Positions 16,818-25,159 of a stretch of DNA of 64,000 nt are shown in pieces. Made by a program: the position numbers and the translations under genes. The number at the start of each line of letters is the position of its first letter. Position 1 is the first letter of the stretch. The notes under the pieces were generated by a model. That model was not told the DNA's origin, ran no database searches, and saw nothing but the letters and a program-made list of their open reading frames with translations. Origin of the DNA: Weissella hellenica (GTDB taxonomy: Bacteria; Bacillota; Bacilli; Lactobacillales; Lactobacillaceae); the NCBI RefSeq assembly GCF_005405545.1, contig NZ_BJEG01000009.1, positions 1 to 64,000 on the forward strand, written 5' to 3'.

Positions 16818-18965
16818 ATGATAGGATTGGTACCACTGCCAGCAAATGGGCCCACCAATGCGTTTTATGAATCATGGGCTGATTATTTACAACCGAAATC
16901 CCGGATGTTCTTGTCGGTCTTACAAATGATGTGCCAAGGAATTGCCGATTTATGTTATGACTTGGCCAATGCGGTTTTAACAGCGTGGAATGCTGCTTGG
17001 AAACTAGCCCAGTTTAGTACAATTTTTACTAAATCCGATGGGACGGGTCAAGATATATCAGGGTATAGCTTAACCCAGTATATTGGCACATTTTTCATGA
17101 TTGGGATTATTATTTTAGCGGTAATGATGGCGATACAATTAATCCAATTTAACTTAACGTCAGGGCGACGGGGTAAAGAATGGCCATCTGGTATCGTCAC
17201 GGCCATTATTATCATTGCCATGGTGCCGCTACTGATTTCAGGAGGAACTAAGGTTGCGAAAAGTATGAACAATGCCATGTTAGGGGCGAATACCTCGTCG
17301 GCACAAAAAGGCGGGCACAGTATTCTAACTGATATTTGGCAAAACAATTCAGTTGATCTCAAAAAGGTGGCGCAAGCGGACTTTAAAGTCAAAGAGGGCA
17401 ATATCCATGATTATAGTCCGATTAAAAAAACGTCGTCGAATGCGATTGTTAAATCGTCAATTTTTACGGATACAATGGACGAAAAGGATAAGAAAGGTAT
17501 TAAAAATAGACAAGCACAAAAGGTATTTGATAAAAAGCAAGGGGCGGATAACCGCGAAGATTTAGATAAAGGCGGATGGTTAAAAGGAACCGAGGAAGTT
17601 TACCCACGAGTGAAAGTAAATTGGATTGGCATTATTGCTGCCGAAATTGTCTTTGCGATTATCGGATTTTTGGCAATTATCGAACTGATTGTGCGTTTCT
17701 TCCGACTGGCTTACTATTCACTAACCCTACTAGCTTTAGCCTTTCGTGATATGGAAGGTAAAAAAGCAATGCAGATACTACATGTGATGGAAGGTAGCAT
17801 ACTTGGTATGGCATTATTGCCATTAAACCTTATTTTGTTCTTTGCTTTCGTCCAATGGGGTATGACGGCCATTAATGACCAAAATCTATCATGGGGACCT
17901 TACACAATTATCAGTGTTGCCCTCCTATTAGCTGCTGGTAAAGGGCTACTCTCTGGTTTTGCTTTGATTGATGATTGGACTGGTATGCCAACCGGACACG
18001 GGAATACTGCCAGTGGTTTGATTGGTGCAGCAGCCACAGGTGCAACCGTGGGTCGAGCCACTAAGGGCGTCACGGGTGCAGCAGCACATATGGTTGGTGG
18101 TGCAACGCGTGGTGCAGCAAAAGGTGGTAAAAAAGCAGTGGGTAGCGCCCAGTCGATGAAAGCCAAGATTGCCCAAGCAGGTAAGAATAATCAAGCGACG
18201 CAACAAGCAGTACAAGCAGGTACCAATGCAAAATCTGGTAGCGCTGGTAAAGGCCTAGGCCATCAAAAAAATAACGCAGCCACACGTTCAGAAAACAGCG
18301 CAACTGGCTTGCCCGTTAATGCAGCTGCTAATCAATCACAAGCAACTGGCGGTGATCATGAAACCATGACTAAAGGTGAGGATAACGGCCAACAAGCGTC
18401 TGGGACAGATTCTCGAAAGGCTGGTAAAACGGATGGTCCTAATGGTTTGCGGACACCCGCCCAAGCGCATAATCCTGGCACACAACCAAGTAACTCATTA
18501 AGTAGTAGCAGTAACAGTCAATCAGCAACCACGAGTCAGTCAAGTCAAACGACTGGACAAACAACTAGTACAACTAATGGTACGAGTGCAGGTACAAGTA
18601 CTAACAATCAGCCGGGACTTAAGGTACCTAATAATGCGATGAACAGTGGCAGTCAACCAGCATCAACAAACACACCTCAATCAGTAATGCCAGGGCGATC
18701 AGTGAGTGTAGGACCACAACCAATGACAGGACCAACACGACCAACTAATCAACCGATGGCTAGTCAACCGGCATCTAATCAACATGCCAATAATGCAGGT
18801 CAGGCAGTACAAAATAGCACGGGTCGCCAAACGAGTGGTCAACCAACTAGACAGACGTCAGCTACCCAGCAATCATCAAATGCTGTGTATAATAGACTTG
18901 AAAAGGAAGTACAAAATGATTTGCGTCAGGCTTATCCGAAAAAAGATAATCCGCAACGATCATAG
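16818..18965 (+). CDS. VirB6/TrbL-like polytopic channel protein
   Basis: A 715-residue protein. Residues 1-400 hold several membrane segments (for example IGTFFMIGIIILAVMMAIQL and IGIIAAEIVFAIIGFLAIIE); then a Gly/Ala-rich stretch (GAAATGATVGRATKGVTGAA); then a long low-complexity tail rich in Ser, Thr, Asn, Gln (about 480-700). This layout is typical of the TrsL/TrbL/VirB6 component that forms the inner-membrane part of Gram-positive type IV secretion systems. It follows the coupling protein by 18 bases with a GAGGAAAAA site. The tail is probably disordered. Confidence 0.75.
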   Translation: MIGLVPLPANGPTNAFYESWADYLQPKSRMFLSVLQMMCQGIADLCYDLANAVLTAWNAAWKLAQFSTIFTKSDGTGQDISGYSLTQYIGTFFMIGIIILAVMMAIQLIQFNLTSGRRGKEWPSGIVTAIIIIAMVPLLISGGTKVAKSMNNAMLGANTSSAQKGGHSILTDIWQNNSVDLKKVAQADFKVKEGNIHDYSPIKKTSSNAIVKSSIFTDTMDEKDKKGIKNRQAQKVFDKKQGADNREDLDKGGWLKGTEEVYPRVKVNWIGIIAAEIVFAIIGFLAIIELIVRFFRLAYYSLTLLALAFRDMEGKKAMQILHVMEGSILGMALLPLNLILFFAFVQWGMTAINDQNLSWGPYTIISVALLLAAGKGLLSGFALIDDWTGMPTGHGNTASGLIGAAATGATVGRATKGVTGAAAHMVGGATRGAAKGGKKAVGSAQSMKAKIAQAGKNNQATQQAVQAGTNAKSGSAGKGLGHQKNNAATRSENSATGLPVNAAANQSQATGGDHETMTKGEDNGQQASGTDSRKAGKTDGPNGLRTPAQAHNPGTQPSNSLSSSSNSQSATTSQSSQTTGQTTSTTNGTSAGTSTNNQPGLKVPNNAMNSGSQPASTNTPQSVMPGRSVSVGPQPMTGPTRPTNQPMASQPASNQHANNAGQAVQNSTGRQTSGQPTRQTSATQQSSNAVYNRLEKEVQNDLRQAYPKKDNPQRS

Positions 18966-18988
18966 TCAGGGCATGATGGAGGCTGAAA

Positions 18989-19229
18989 ATGAGTAACAAA
19001 ATTAAATGGCTTATTGGTATTCTTGCGACACTCGTAGTTGTGACGGGTGGTGTGTCATATGGTATCTATAAACATAATCAACCCTTATCAGACGAAGCGT
19101 TTAGCAAACTGGAAATTAATGAACAATTTGAAAAAGCGCCGGCAGGTCATTATATACATTTACGGAAGAATGATCCCAATTTATACCGAACAACTTGGTC
19201 ACCTCAACATGTTAAACATTATTTACTTA
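18989..19229 (+). pseudogene. Conjugation-operon signal/anchor protein, 5' part (split by transposon)
   Basis: Starts MSNKIKWLIGILATLVVVTG, a membrane anchor or uncleaved signal, followed by a polar extracytoplasmic domain. The frame is cut at 19,229, where the left IS5-type end begins. Joining 19,229 to 23,560 (removing one TTA duplicate) restores HYLLREYGVGVKNRADGTNN, so the intact protein was about 170 residues. Function not recognised; position after the VirB6-like gene suggests a surface component of the transfer apparatus. Confidence 0.75.
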
Positions 19230-20065
19230 GAAGCTGTCCAAAATCTATGATTTTTGATATCCTAGCAATATTACTCGGCAACAATTTGAATTAACTCGGC
19301 AACAATTTGAATTAATTCGACCAGCTTTAGAAAATTTTCGTAAGCGAACTAAGCCTCGAAAATATGACCTCTACGAGGTCTTCTGTGCGGTCCTATATGT
19401 CTTGAAAACCGGTTGCCAATGGCGTCAAGTCCCCGGTGATTTCCCAGAATGGCGGTCAGTTTACAACTATTACAAAATTTGGTCAACTAAAGCTGAGCCT
19501 ACGGCTGATTCTTTATTGGAACAAGTTTTAAAAAAATTGTCATTGCTCGGCGAACTTACCAAGGACGTTCAGCTTTAACTTCCTTTATTACCGTTGACGC
19601 TCAGAGCGTCAAAAACACCGCTACTGCTGAAAACAAAGGTTACGACGCTGGTAAGAAAATCTCGGGGATTAAGCGCCATCTGGCAGTTGATATCAATGGC
19701 TTTCCGCAGGCCATTCACATGACGCGAGCGAACGTCTCTGATCGAGACGGGGCCAGTGCAATGATCGCTTTACATGCCATGCATTTACGCCAGGTTCAAA
19801 ATGTCTTAGTTGATGGTGGTTATTCAGGCGTTAATTTTCAGTTCGATGTAGCCAGTAATTTAAACGCAACCGTGCAGGTTGCGAAGCGCAATGAGTTGCA
19901 TCGATTCGAAGTCATGCCCCAACGTTGGGTAGTCGAACGATCTTTTAGTTGGCTAGAGAATTGTCGGCGACTTTGGAAAAATTGTGAGCGTCAATTAACC
20001 ACCAGTCTGCAAATGGTCGTTTTAGCGTTTTTAGCACTATTACTTAAGAGATTTTAGACAGCTTC
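19230..20065 (+). mobile_element. IS5-family (IS427-type, two-frame) insertion sequence
   Basis: An 836-bp element with ends GAAGCTGTCCAAAATCT and AGATTTTAGACAGCTTC (one mismatch in the inverted repeat) and TTA at both flanks. It carries one transposase in two frames joined by a -1 slip site. This copy contains a 21-bp in-frame tandem duplication (CTCGGCAACAATTTGAATTA twice near 19,273-19,313). Confidence 0.85.
19258..20057 (+). CDS. IS5-family transposase (frameshift product, damaged start)
   Basis: Frame 1 reads YPSNITRQQFEL (duplicated TRQQFEL) IRPALENFRKRTKPRKYDLY and ends at 19,578. Frame 2 (-1) carries ITVDAQSVKN, the DDE-domain VDGGYSGVNFQF, and the C-terminal EVMPQRWVVERSFSWLENCR, ending at 20,057. 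The A7 run at 19,530-19,536 is a standard slippery site. The usual first codon before YPSN is missing: a TGA stands there instead, so this copy probably lacks a proper start. The duplication adds seven residues. It may be inactive. Confidence 0.7.
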
Positions 20066-20403
20066 TTAGAAATTGCTTTTAGTTTAAAACTTTCGTTGAT
20101 AAAGAAATTGCAAATTGAATCTGGTTTTGTTGAGACACGTTTACCAGTCTGGCATTTGATCCCAGCAAGTAAATAGAACTTCTGGTGATGTCTGACTACT
20201 TCGCCAACATAGACGATTCGAGTTTGCTTTGCCTCGCGTTTTGTTAATGCTTTATCTGCGATATTGATTAGCTTGGTTTGAGTTTGGGGTGCTAATTGTT
20301 GGTTAGACTGATTGTCGGAATTTGTTTTACTTGCGAGTACAGTTAGGGTAACTGCGATGATTAACAGTGCAATTGCCCAGATTGAAAATATCAGCTTTTT
20401 CAT
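20066..20403 (-). pseudogene. Secreted or anchored protein, C-terminus cut by IS5
   Basis: Reads MKKLIFSIWAIALLIIAVTL, a signal peptide or membrane anchor, then a Gln/Asn/Thr-rich linker, then a small domain (RIVYVGEVVRHHQKFYLLAG, CQTGKRVST). The annotated stop lies inside the IS5 right end (20,044), so the last residues are IS-encoded and the natural C-terminus is lost. No family recognised. Confidence 0.6.
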
Positions 20404-20465
20404 TATCGACTCTCCAAAAAATAATAGACCCTTAGTTTATTATTTTTTGGTGGTTTTCGCAAGTC

Positions 20466-20519
20466 ATCAAAAAGCTCACAGAACAGCCCCGTTTAGGCGT
20501 GCTCTGTGAGCTTTTTGAT
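20466..20519. terminator. Bidirectional hairpin terminator
   Basis: ATCAAAAAGCTCACAGA pairs perfectly (17 bp) with TCTGTGAGCTTTTTGAT, with A and T runs on both sides. It ends the baeRF-type gene on the minus strand. Confidence 0.85.
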
Positions 20520-21577
20520 TAATAAGTTGTTGCTTCCAATAAGGCTGGTGATTGTGGTTCTTCTTGTTTAAGAACAACCACCTGACTGTTAATCTTTAAG
20601 GCACGAGAGATAATTCGGTTGATGTCATTGTATAGGTGGTCATCGACGCTATTGGATAGGTTACCAACGTTAACAATCAGCTTGTTTAGTTGGTTTGTAT
20701 CAATTGCTTGGTCAATTTCAGCTGTGTCAGTTAATACCCGCTTGTTATTAATGGCAGCAACATCGTCAGTGATTGTTTCAACCTCTTGTTCACTGATTTC
20801 GTTGCTAGTGGTCTTTTCAATTTGGGCATTTGTTAAGTCCGTTGGGGATTTGCTAATTTGAATTTCAGATAGAGACAGCTTTTCTGAAATTCGTTTGAAT
20901 AATGCCAGATTTTTAGGTAATCCCATTAAGACGATTGGAACAGTTAAGTCAATAGTTCCAACCAGATACTTATTGATTTCGCGGTAGTAACGCTCTAAAT
21001 CAATCTGTTTTTCCTTGCTTGTTTCATTGTGGCCATGGAAAGTTGTTGAACCACCTTGACCAATAAAGTTAAGTCCACCACCACGTCTTTCTGATCCTAA
21101 TGTTTCCACTAGGTCGGTTGGGGCGTCTGCATCTAATTTCACGGGTGCAACTGTTTTATCAACAATTTTGAATAGTCTGAATGATGTTCCCTCTAACGCT
21201 AACAAGTAATACATCTTGTTTGGTTGCTCACGTAAAATAGATAGTAAGTCGGGAGATTTGCTAATTGTTAACTTTACTTCGTCAACAGTTGTCCGTGGTA
21301 AAACGAACAACTCTAAAGTATTACCTTGAATGAATAACGTTATCCCTTGGTATGGTAGGTTCTGATCAATCAAGTTGTCTACCTGACGTTCAAGCTCTTT
21401 ATAGTTTAATTCAGGGTGTTCCATAGAATATTTTTTAATTTCTGTAAGCGCACTCTTTAAGTGCAGACGCTCATCTTGTTGGTATTTTAATTTATTTAAA
21501 TTAATGCTCAAGGTGAGTACATCTTCATTCGGAGTCAGTGCCTTCGGCAAGTTTTTCAGTGTAATCAGTTTTGTCAT
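20519..21577 (-). CDS. baeRF-type (archaeo-eukaryotic release factor-like) protein
   Basis: A 352-residue soluble protein with the layout of bacterial aeRF1-like (baeRF) families: an N-terminal alpha/beta domain (LTLSINLNKLKYQQDERLHL; a strand with YYLLALEGTSFRLFKI near 122-137), a central segment with TTFHGHNETSKEKQIDLERY (about 179-198) leading into a second domain (IVLMGLPKNLALFKRI), and a C-terminal RNA-binding-like domain. baeRF proteins are predicted from comparative genomics to act on the ribosome, possibly rescuing or resisting translation-targeting toxins; no biochemical role is assured. Start at 21,577 follows a weak ribosome site. It is the only intact cargo gene of the composite insertion. 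Confidence 0.65.
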   Translation of the reverse strand: MTKLITLKNLPKALTPNEDVLTLSINLNKLKYQQDERLHLKSALTEIKKYSMEHPELNYKELERQVDNLIDQNLPYQGITLFIQGNTLELFVLPRTTVDEVKLTISKSPDLLSILREQPNKMYYLLALEGTSFRLFKIVDKTVAPVKLDADAPTDLVETLGSERRGGGLNFIGQGGSTTFHGHNETSKEKQIDLERYYREINKYLVGTIDLTVPIVLMGLPKNLALFKRISEKLSLSEIQISKSPTDLTNAQIEKTTSNEISEQEVETITDDVAAINNKRVLTDTAEIDQAIDTNQLNKLIVNVGNLSNSVDDHLYNDINRIISRALKINSQVVVLKQEEPQSPALLEATTY

Positions 21578-21719
21578 TTATGTCACGCTCCCTTCGTTTG
21601 TATAACTTTATTATAACAAAAAAGTGAGTAGGGAGGGTCAAATGAGTCTGATGCCTACCGTAGCAACTTTCCATTAAGCACCTTGATTTGATTCGAAACG
21701 TTTATTTAGCTTCCGCTCG

Positions 21720-21992
21720 CTAGGATGTGGGGTCAATGTCGTATTGACTACAAATTATCAGTACTTGGTCAATGACGTCTGCAAGTTCTTCGTTTAAGTT
21801 ATCAAACTTTTCATAGGTTGATAGCTTGCGCTCACCTGGATGATCGCGACCGAATTCAATTGAACGGATTGTTCTTGACAGTTCACCAACCTCTTCGGTC
21901 AAATAATTTAGCCTAACTGGAGGAGTGTACTTATATCAATCTCGTTGTTTGTAAAAGTCTACTAACCAATTTTCATGATCTTTTAAATTCAT
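21720..21992 (-). pseudogene. MazG-like nucleotide pyrophosphohydrolase, nonsense mutant
   Basis: From the ATG at 21,992 (GAGGAAT site upstream) the frame reads MNLKDHENWLVDFYKQRD, stop, YKYTPPVRLNYLTEEVGELS, and on to ELADVIDQVLII and the TAG at 21,720. EEVGEL and EELADVIDQ are the metal-binding EExxE/ExxD motifs of MazG-like house-cleaning NTP hydrolases. The TGA at 21,936-21,938 stands where Trp (TGG) is expected (RDWYKYTPP). Reinitiation could only give a 60-residue fragment. Small MazG-like proteins of this size are common in lactobacilli. Confidence 0.75.
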
Positions 21993-22165
21993 CCACAATT
22001 CCTCCGTGATATTATTATCGTAGTGCTTTTAATTATATGATTGTGGATTGAAGTCAATATTTGAGACAGATTTTAAGAGACATTCAGAACCGCGTTTACC
22101 TTCCACAGCTCAAATAAATCATTAATCGCGATTAATAACTTATTTGAACCCTGGAAAGCATTAAA

Positions 22166-23008
22166 TCAGGCGGCCATTTGGCTCGTAAGTGTTGCAATTT
22201 CAACTTGTAAGGGGGGCTGGTAGCCCAGTGAACTATGAATTCTCTTCCTATTGTAGAAAGCATGCACATATACAAAAAGGACGGCAGCGGCAGTTTCATA
22301 ATCTTCAAAGACCGGCACTGGATAAACACATTCCTTTTTGAGGGAAGCGTGAAAGGATTCCATTGGCGCATTATCATACGGACAACCCTTACGGCTGTAT
22401 GAGTGGCGGATATGTAGTTCAGTTAAACGTTGATTGTAATCATCGCTGGTATACTGTGCTCCTAAATCCGTATGGATAATCAGGTCCCCAGTAATGGTTC
22501 GATTTTTAACCGCGCTTTCAAGGGTCTTTAAGACTAAATCAGTATCCATCTTTTTTGAGAACGAATAGCCGATAATCCGTCGTGAGTGCAGGTCCATGAT
22601 GGTTGATAAGTAACACCAGCCATTACGCTTCGTTTGAATATAGGTCATATCAGCGGTCCATTTTTGATTTAAACCAGTGGTCGAGAAATCCTGCTTAAGC
22701 AAGTTGGGATGCTGTTCAACCTTGGTTTTGGAAGCCGAAGCCGCTTTCCACTTATTGACGGTAACGGAGTGGATATCCAGTTCCTTCATGAGCCGGGAAA
22801 TCCGTCGTGGACTGCACCGAAGCTGCAGTGGTTGAAGTTCCAGATTCAATTCATGGTGGATCTTCATAACACCGTATCGCTGCTTAAATTCCGTAAAGAT
22901 CCGCAGAATCCGTTGTTTCAAGTCCGCATCTTCGGCCCGGCGTTTTGAAGGTTTGGGGGATCGATAACGATAATACTGAGCTCTGGAAACACCGAGGATT
23001 CGGCACAT
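22166..23008 (-). CDS. IS3-family transposase OrfB (DDE integrase domain)
   Basis: 280 residues with an HTH_21-like N-terminus (LKQRILRIFTEFKQRYGVMK) and the rve catalytic core: WTADMTYIQTKRNGWCYLST (D), IIHTDLGAQYTSDDYN (D), DNAPMESFHASLKKE (E). The true product is probably an OrfAB fusion: the -1 frame after the A7 slip stays open from OrfA (KKSPGLPCAEVTN) into MCRILGVSRAQYYRYRSPK. It looks intact. Confidence 0.9.
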   Translation of the reverse strand: MCRILGVSRAQYYRYRSPKPSKRRAEDADLKQRILRIFTEFKQRYGVMKIHHELNLELQPLQLRCSPRRISRLMKELDIHSVTVNKWKAASASKTKVEQHPNLLKQDFSTTGLNQKWTADMTYIQTKRNGWCYLSTIMDLHSRRIIGYSFSKKMDTDLVLKTLESAVKNRTITGDLIIHTDLGAQYTSDDYNQRLTELHIRHSYSRKGCPYDNAPMESFHASLKKECVYPVPVFEDYETAAAVLFVYVHAFYNRKRIHSSLGYQPPLQVEIATLTSQMAA

Positions 23009-23061
23009 ATTGGTTACCTGGCGGTGATGGCTTTCTTGGTGAATGTAATCAAAGATATTGG

Positions 23062-23313
23062 TTACTTCTGCGCAAGGAAGCCCAGGGCTTTTTTTAGGAT
23101 TTCGTTCTCCTCAGACAGCGAAGCCAGTCGCTTTTCCATCGCTTTGATTTCGTCTGGCGATTTACCGGATTGAGTGTTGGCCTGGCCCTGGATCCACTTA
23201 TGAACTGTTGAATAGCCAATGCCATATTCTCTGGCCAGTTGGGCAGCTGATTCGCATTGCTTATATAGGTCGATAATGTTTTGTTTGAATTCTTTGTCGT
23301 AACGAGTTGGCAT
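23062..23313 (-). CDS. IS3-family transposase OrfA
   Basis: 83 residues: a helix-turn-helix (EFKQNIIDLYKQCESAAQLA, EYGIGYSTVHKWIQG) followed by a leucine-zipper-like region (MEKRLASLSEENEILKKALG). It binds the IS ends and fuses to OrfB through a -1 slip at the A7 run (23,089-23,095 on the plus strand, T7). Confidence 0.9.
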   Translation of the reverse strand: MPTRYDKEFKQNIIDLYKQCESAAQLAREYGIGYSTVHKWIQGQANTQSGKSPDEIKAMEKRLASLSEENEILKKALGFLAQK

Positions 23314-23392
23314 GTAAAAATTCCTTCCTTTTGAGAGACGATTTATTCATTATACCCTCTCTTAAAAGTTGTCTCAGGAATCAGCTTACATC

Positions 23393-23556
23393 CAATTCGA
23401 AGTCATGCCCCAACATTGGGTAGTCGAACGATCTTTTAGTTGGCTAGAGAATTGTCGGCGACTTTGGAAAAATTGTGAGCGTCAATTAACCACCAGTCTG
23501 CAAATGGTCGTTTTAGCGTTTTTAGCACTATTACTTAAGAGATTTTAGGCAGCTTC
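23393..23556 (+). mobile_element. IS5-family right-end fragment (second copy)
   Basis: 164 bases nearly identical to 19,902-20,065 (two visible substitutions: CCCCAACATTGGG for CCCCAACGTTGGG, and TTAGGCAGC for TTAGACAGC). It encodes only the end of the transposase (EVMPQHWVVERSFSWLENCR) and the right inverted repeat, and forms the right boundary of the composite insertion. Confidence 0.9.
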
Positions 23557-23837
23557 TTAGAGAATATGGCGTTGGTGTTAAAAATAGAGCGGATGGTACA
23601 AATAATGAAAAATCTAAAATGGGAACTGATCATTTATTTAACAACAATCGATTAGTGGATAAACAATGTGGATATGATGAAATAGGTCTTATCTATACTA
23701 CAATTACAAGTAACAGTAAATTTAATTCAGATGCAGCGTATGATAGTGATTTAGCTTATAACTGGTATTTTAGTAGTCCTGAACAAGCACAAAAGGATCC
23801 CGATGTTAAAGAAAATGTCAATGATTTGATTCGTTAA
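23557..23837 (+). pseudogene. Conjugation-operon signal/anchor protein, 3' part
   Basis: Continues the frame broken at 19,229: REYGVGVKNRADGTNNEKSK, then MGTDHLFNNNRLVDKQCGYD, ending NVNDLIR and a stop at 23,837. Soluble, Asn/Asp-rich, with no recognised motif. It would be the last gene of operon A; a terminator follows about 85 bases later. Confidence 0.75.
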
Positions 23838-23855
23838 TGATACAATATACTTAAA

Positions 23856-23910
23856 CGTATACGCTAAGTATAATTAGAAGTATACGCAATGTTATATGAT
23901 TACGTATACT
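23856..23910. repeat. CGTATACG palindrome cluster 1
   Basis: Three sites, CGTATACG (23,856), AGTATACG (23,879) and CGTATACT (23,903), at a 23-24 bp period between the end of operon A and the parB-like gene. They are candidate centromere (parS) or operator sites of the adjacent ParA/ribbon-helix-helix pair. Confidence 0.75.
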
Positions 23911-23921
23911 TGGCCATATGA

Positions 23922-23960
23922 AAAAGGCGTCCAACATGAATTTCGTGTTGAACGCCTTTT
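23922..23960. terminator. Bidirectional hairpin terminator
   Basis: AAAAGGCGTCCAACA pairs with TGTTGAACGCCTTTT (one mismatch, loop of nine). It separates operon A (plus) from the parB-like gene (minus). Confidence 0.85.
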
Positions 23961-23973
23961 ATTATGCACTTAA

Positions 23974-24249
23974 TTAATCTTTTGATTGTTGATCTAAGAT
24001 GGCTTGAAAAATTTCAACGGCAAAACTTGATAAACCAGCATAACCATTTTGTTTCGCAAGAGTTGTTAATTACTGTTTCATTGTTGGTGTCATCGTGATT
24101 GACACGGATTGCTTACGTTCACTCGTGGGTTTGGTGTTGATATTAAGACCGGCGACTAAATCAGCAGCAGTGTGTTGGCGAACGGGGTTTTGAGCAAAGG
24201 CCGCTTTCATCTGTTGGTCACTAGTGGGTTGTTTTGAATTAAATGACAT
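23974..24249 (-). pseudogene. ParB-like ribbon-helix-helix protein, nonsense mutant
   Basis: From the ATG at 24,249 the frame gives 59 residues (MSFNSKQPTSDQQMKAAFAQ to KQSVSITMTPTMKQ), then TAA at 24,070-24,072, then LTTLAKQNGYAGLSSFAVEI to the natural stop at 23,974: 91 codons in all. The C-terminal half looks like a ribbon-helix-helix domain (strand KQSVSITMT, two helices), as in small plasmid centromere-binding proteins partnered with ParA. The TAA replaces a probable CAA (Gln) at the ribbon-helix junction, so the DNA-binding fold would be lost. It follows parA by 10 bases. Confidence 0.75.
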
Positions 24250-24259
24250 AAATATACTC

Positions 24260-25060
24260 CTAACTGTGTTGATTATCTTGCAAAGTTTGCGTCATGCGTG
24301 TGAATTGGGTTATTAGCTGCTCTTTAAAGCCGGGGTACTTTCTTAAGATACTAGCGGGCATCTCAACGACGGCTTGTTTTTGAGCCGTTGATTTGCGCAT
24401 GATTTCACGGGCATCAATTTGCGCAATGACATTTGGCATCGTTGCTAATGCTTCACGAAACTGGCGACTTTCAATGGTATTATGTTGGATTTTGTTACCA
24501 ACATAATAAACTTGGGCATCAATATCACTGACGCCCGTCCGGGGATCAATACTGTCTTGTCGATATTCGGCCATGCGAAGTTCAAATTGCGTTTTGAGTT
24601 GTTTAAACCCATACTCACGAGGTTCCAATGGCACGATAACGGCATCACTGACCGCAATCATGTTCTTCGTGAGTAGACCAAATTCTGGGTGTGTATCAAT
24701 CAAGATATAGTCGTAAGACTGGATAGTATCGACGTGTAGACGCATCCACTGCATCAATAAGTATTCACGATACATTTTTGTTTGAATTAAGCCTTCAACG
24801 CGATCCAAATTTGGCGAAGCCGGTAACAAATCAATATTTTGGGTAACTGGTCGGATAACGGGTTCACCACCAATAAACACATCTAATAACGTATTTTTGT
24901 TGGTAATTAAATCATATGTGGCACTTAAATTCGCTTGAAAGTCACCATCGATTAATAGGACGTGATAATTATTTTGTGCTAACCAGGCGGCGTAATTAAA
25001 GACAAGGGTGGTTTTACCGACACCACCTTTTGATCCAGTAAATGTCATAATTTGCATCAT
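24260..25060 (-). CDS. parA: ParA-family partition ATPase
   Basis: The 266-residue protein has the deviant Walker A KGGVGKTTLVFNYAAWLA (about 10-27), the A' motif LLIDGDFQANLSATYDL (about 36-52) and Walker B-like DYILIDTHPEFGLLTKN (about 117-133). It lacks the N-terminal DNA-binding extension of type Ia ParA, so it is a type Ib-like short ParA that works with a small RHH partner, which is encoded just downstream. It would position and segregate the plasmid copy. CGTATACG clusters flank the operon. The partner is broken, so partition may be impaired. Confidence 0.9.
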   Translation of the reverse strand: MMQIMTFTGSKGGVGKTTLVFNYAAWLAQNNYHVLLIDGDFQANLSATYDLITNKNTLLDVFIGGEPVIRPVTQNIDLLPASPNLDRVEGLIQTKMYREYLLMQWMRLHVDTIQSYDYILIDTHPEFGLLTKNMIAVSDAVIVPLEPREYGFKQLKTQFELRMAEYRQDSIDPRTGVSDIDAQVYYVGNKIQHNTIESRQFREALATMPNVIAQIDAREIMRKSTAQKQAVVEMPASILRKYPGFKEQLITQFTRMTQTLQDNQHS

Positions 25061-25080
25061 TATTTCCTCGCTTGTTTATT

Positions 25081-25113
25081 TGTCAAAATGAAAGTTTGGT
25101 TAGTTAATCAAAG
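25081..25113 (+). repeat. 33-bp repeat, inverted copy of 6,961-6,993
   Basis: Identical to the minus strand of 6,961-6,993. Its last 19-base part (TAGTTAATCAAAGAAATAA, 25,101-25,119) recurs as a direct repeat at 25,316-25,334, in the leader of operon B. These look like shared leader sequences, perhaps regulatory. Confidence 0.9.
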
Positions 25114-25159
25114 AAATAATATAATGCTGTAAACAGTATAACACCAGGCTTTTGTTAAG

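Larger units (their letters stand above)
22062..23376 (-). mobile_element. IS3-family insertion sequence
   Basis: A 1,315-bp element with imperfect ends TGAGACAGATTTTAAGAGAC (left) and, on the other strand, TGAGACAACTTTTAAGAGAG (right). It encodes OrfA and OrfB on the minus strand. No clear target duplication is seen, and the right IS5 copy begins 17 bases beyond it without its 5' part, so this insertion may have been accompanied by a deletion. Confidence 0.85.
19230..23556 (+). mobile_element. Composite IS5-flanked insertion (4.3 kb)
   Basis: A full IS5-family copy on the left (19,230-20,065) and the 3' end of a second, same-orientation copy on the right (23,393-23,556) enclose cargo (a secreted-protein fragment, a baeRF-type gene, a MazG-like pseudogene) and an IS3-family element. 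TTA flanks the outer ends (19,227-19,229 and 23,557-23,559), and the interrupted gene reads through when one TTA is removed. This fits transposition of the whole unit, followed by IS3-associated loss of most of the right IS copy. Confidence 0.75.

Noticed and set aside
17900-18303. Overlapping minus-strand reading frames within the VirB6-like gene
   Set aside because: They mirror the Gly/Ala/Thr-rich repeats of the real gene and have no start signals; shadows.
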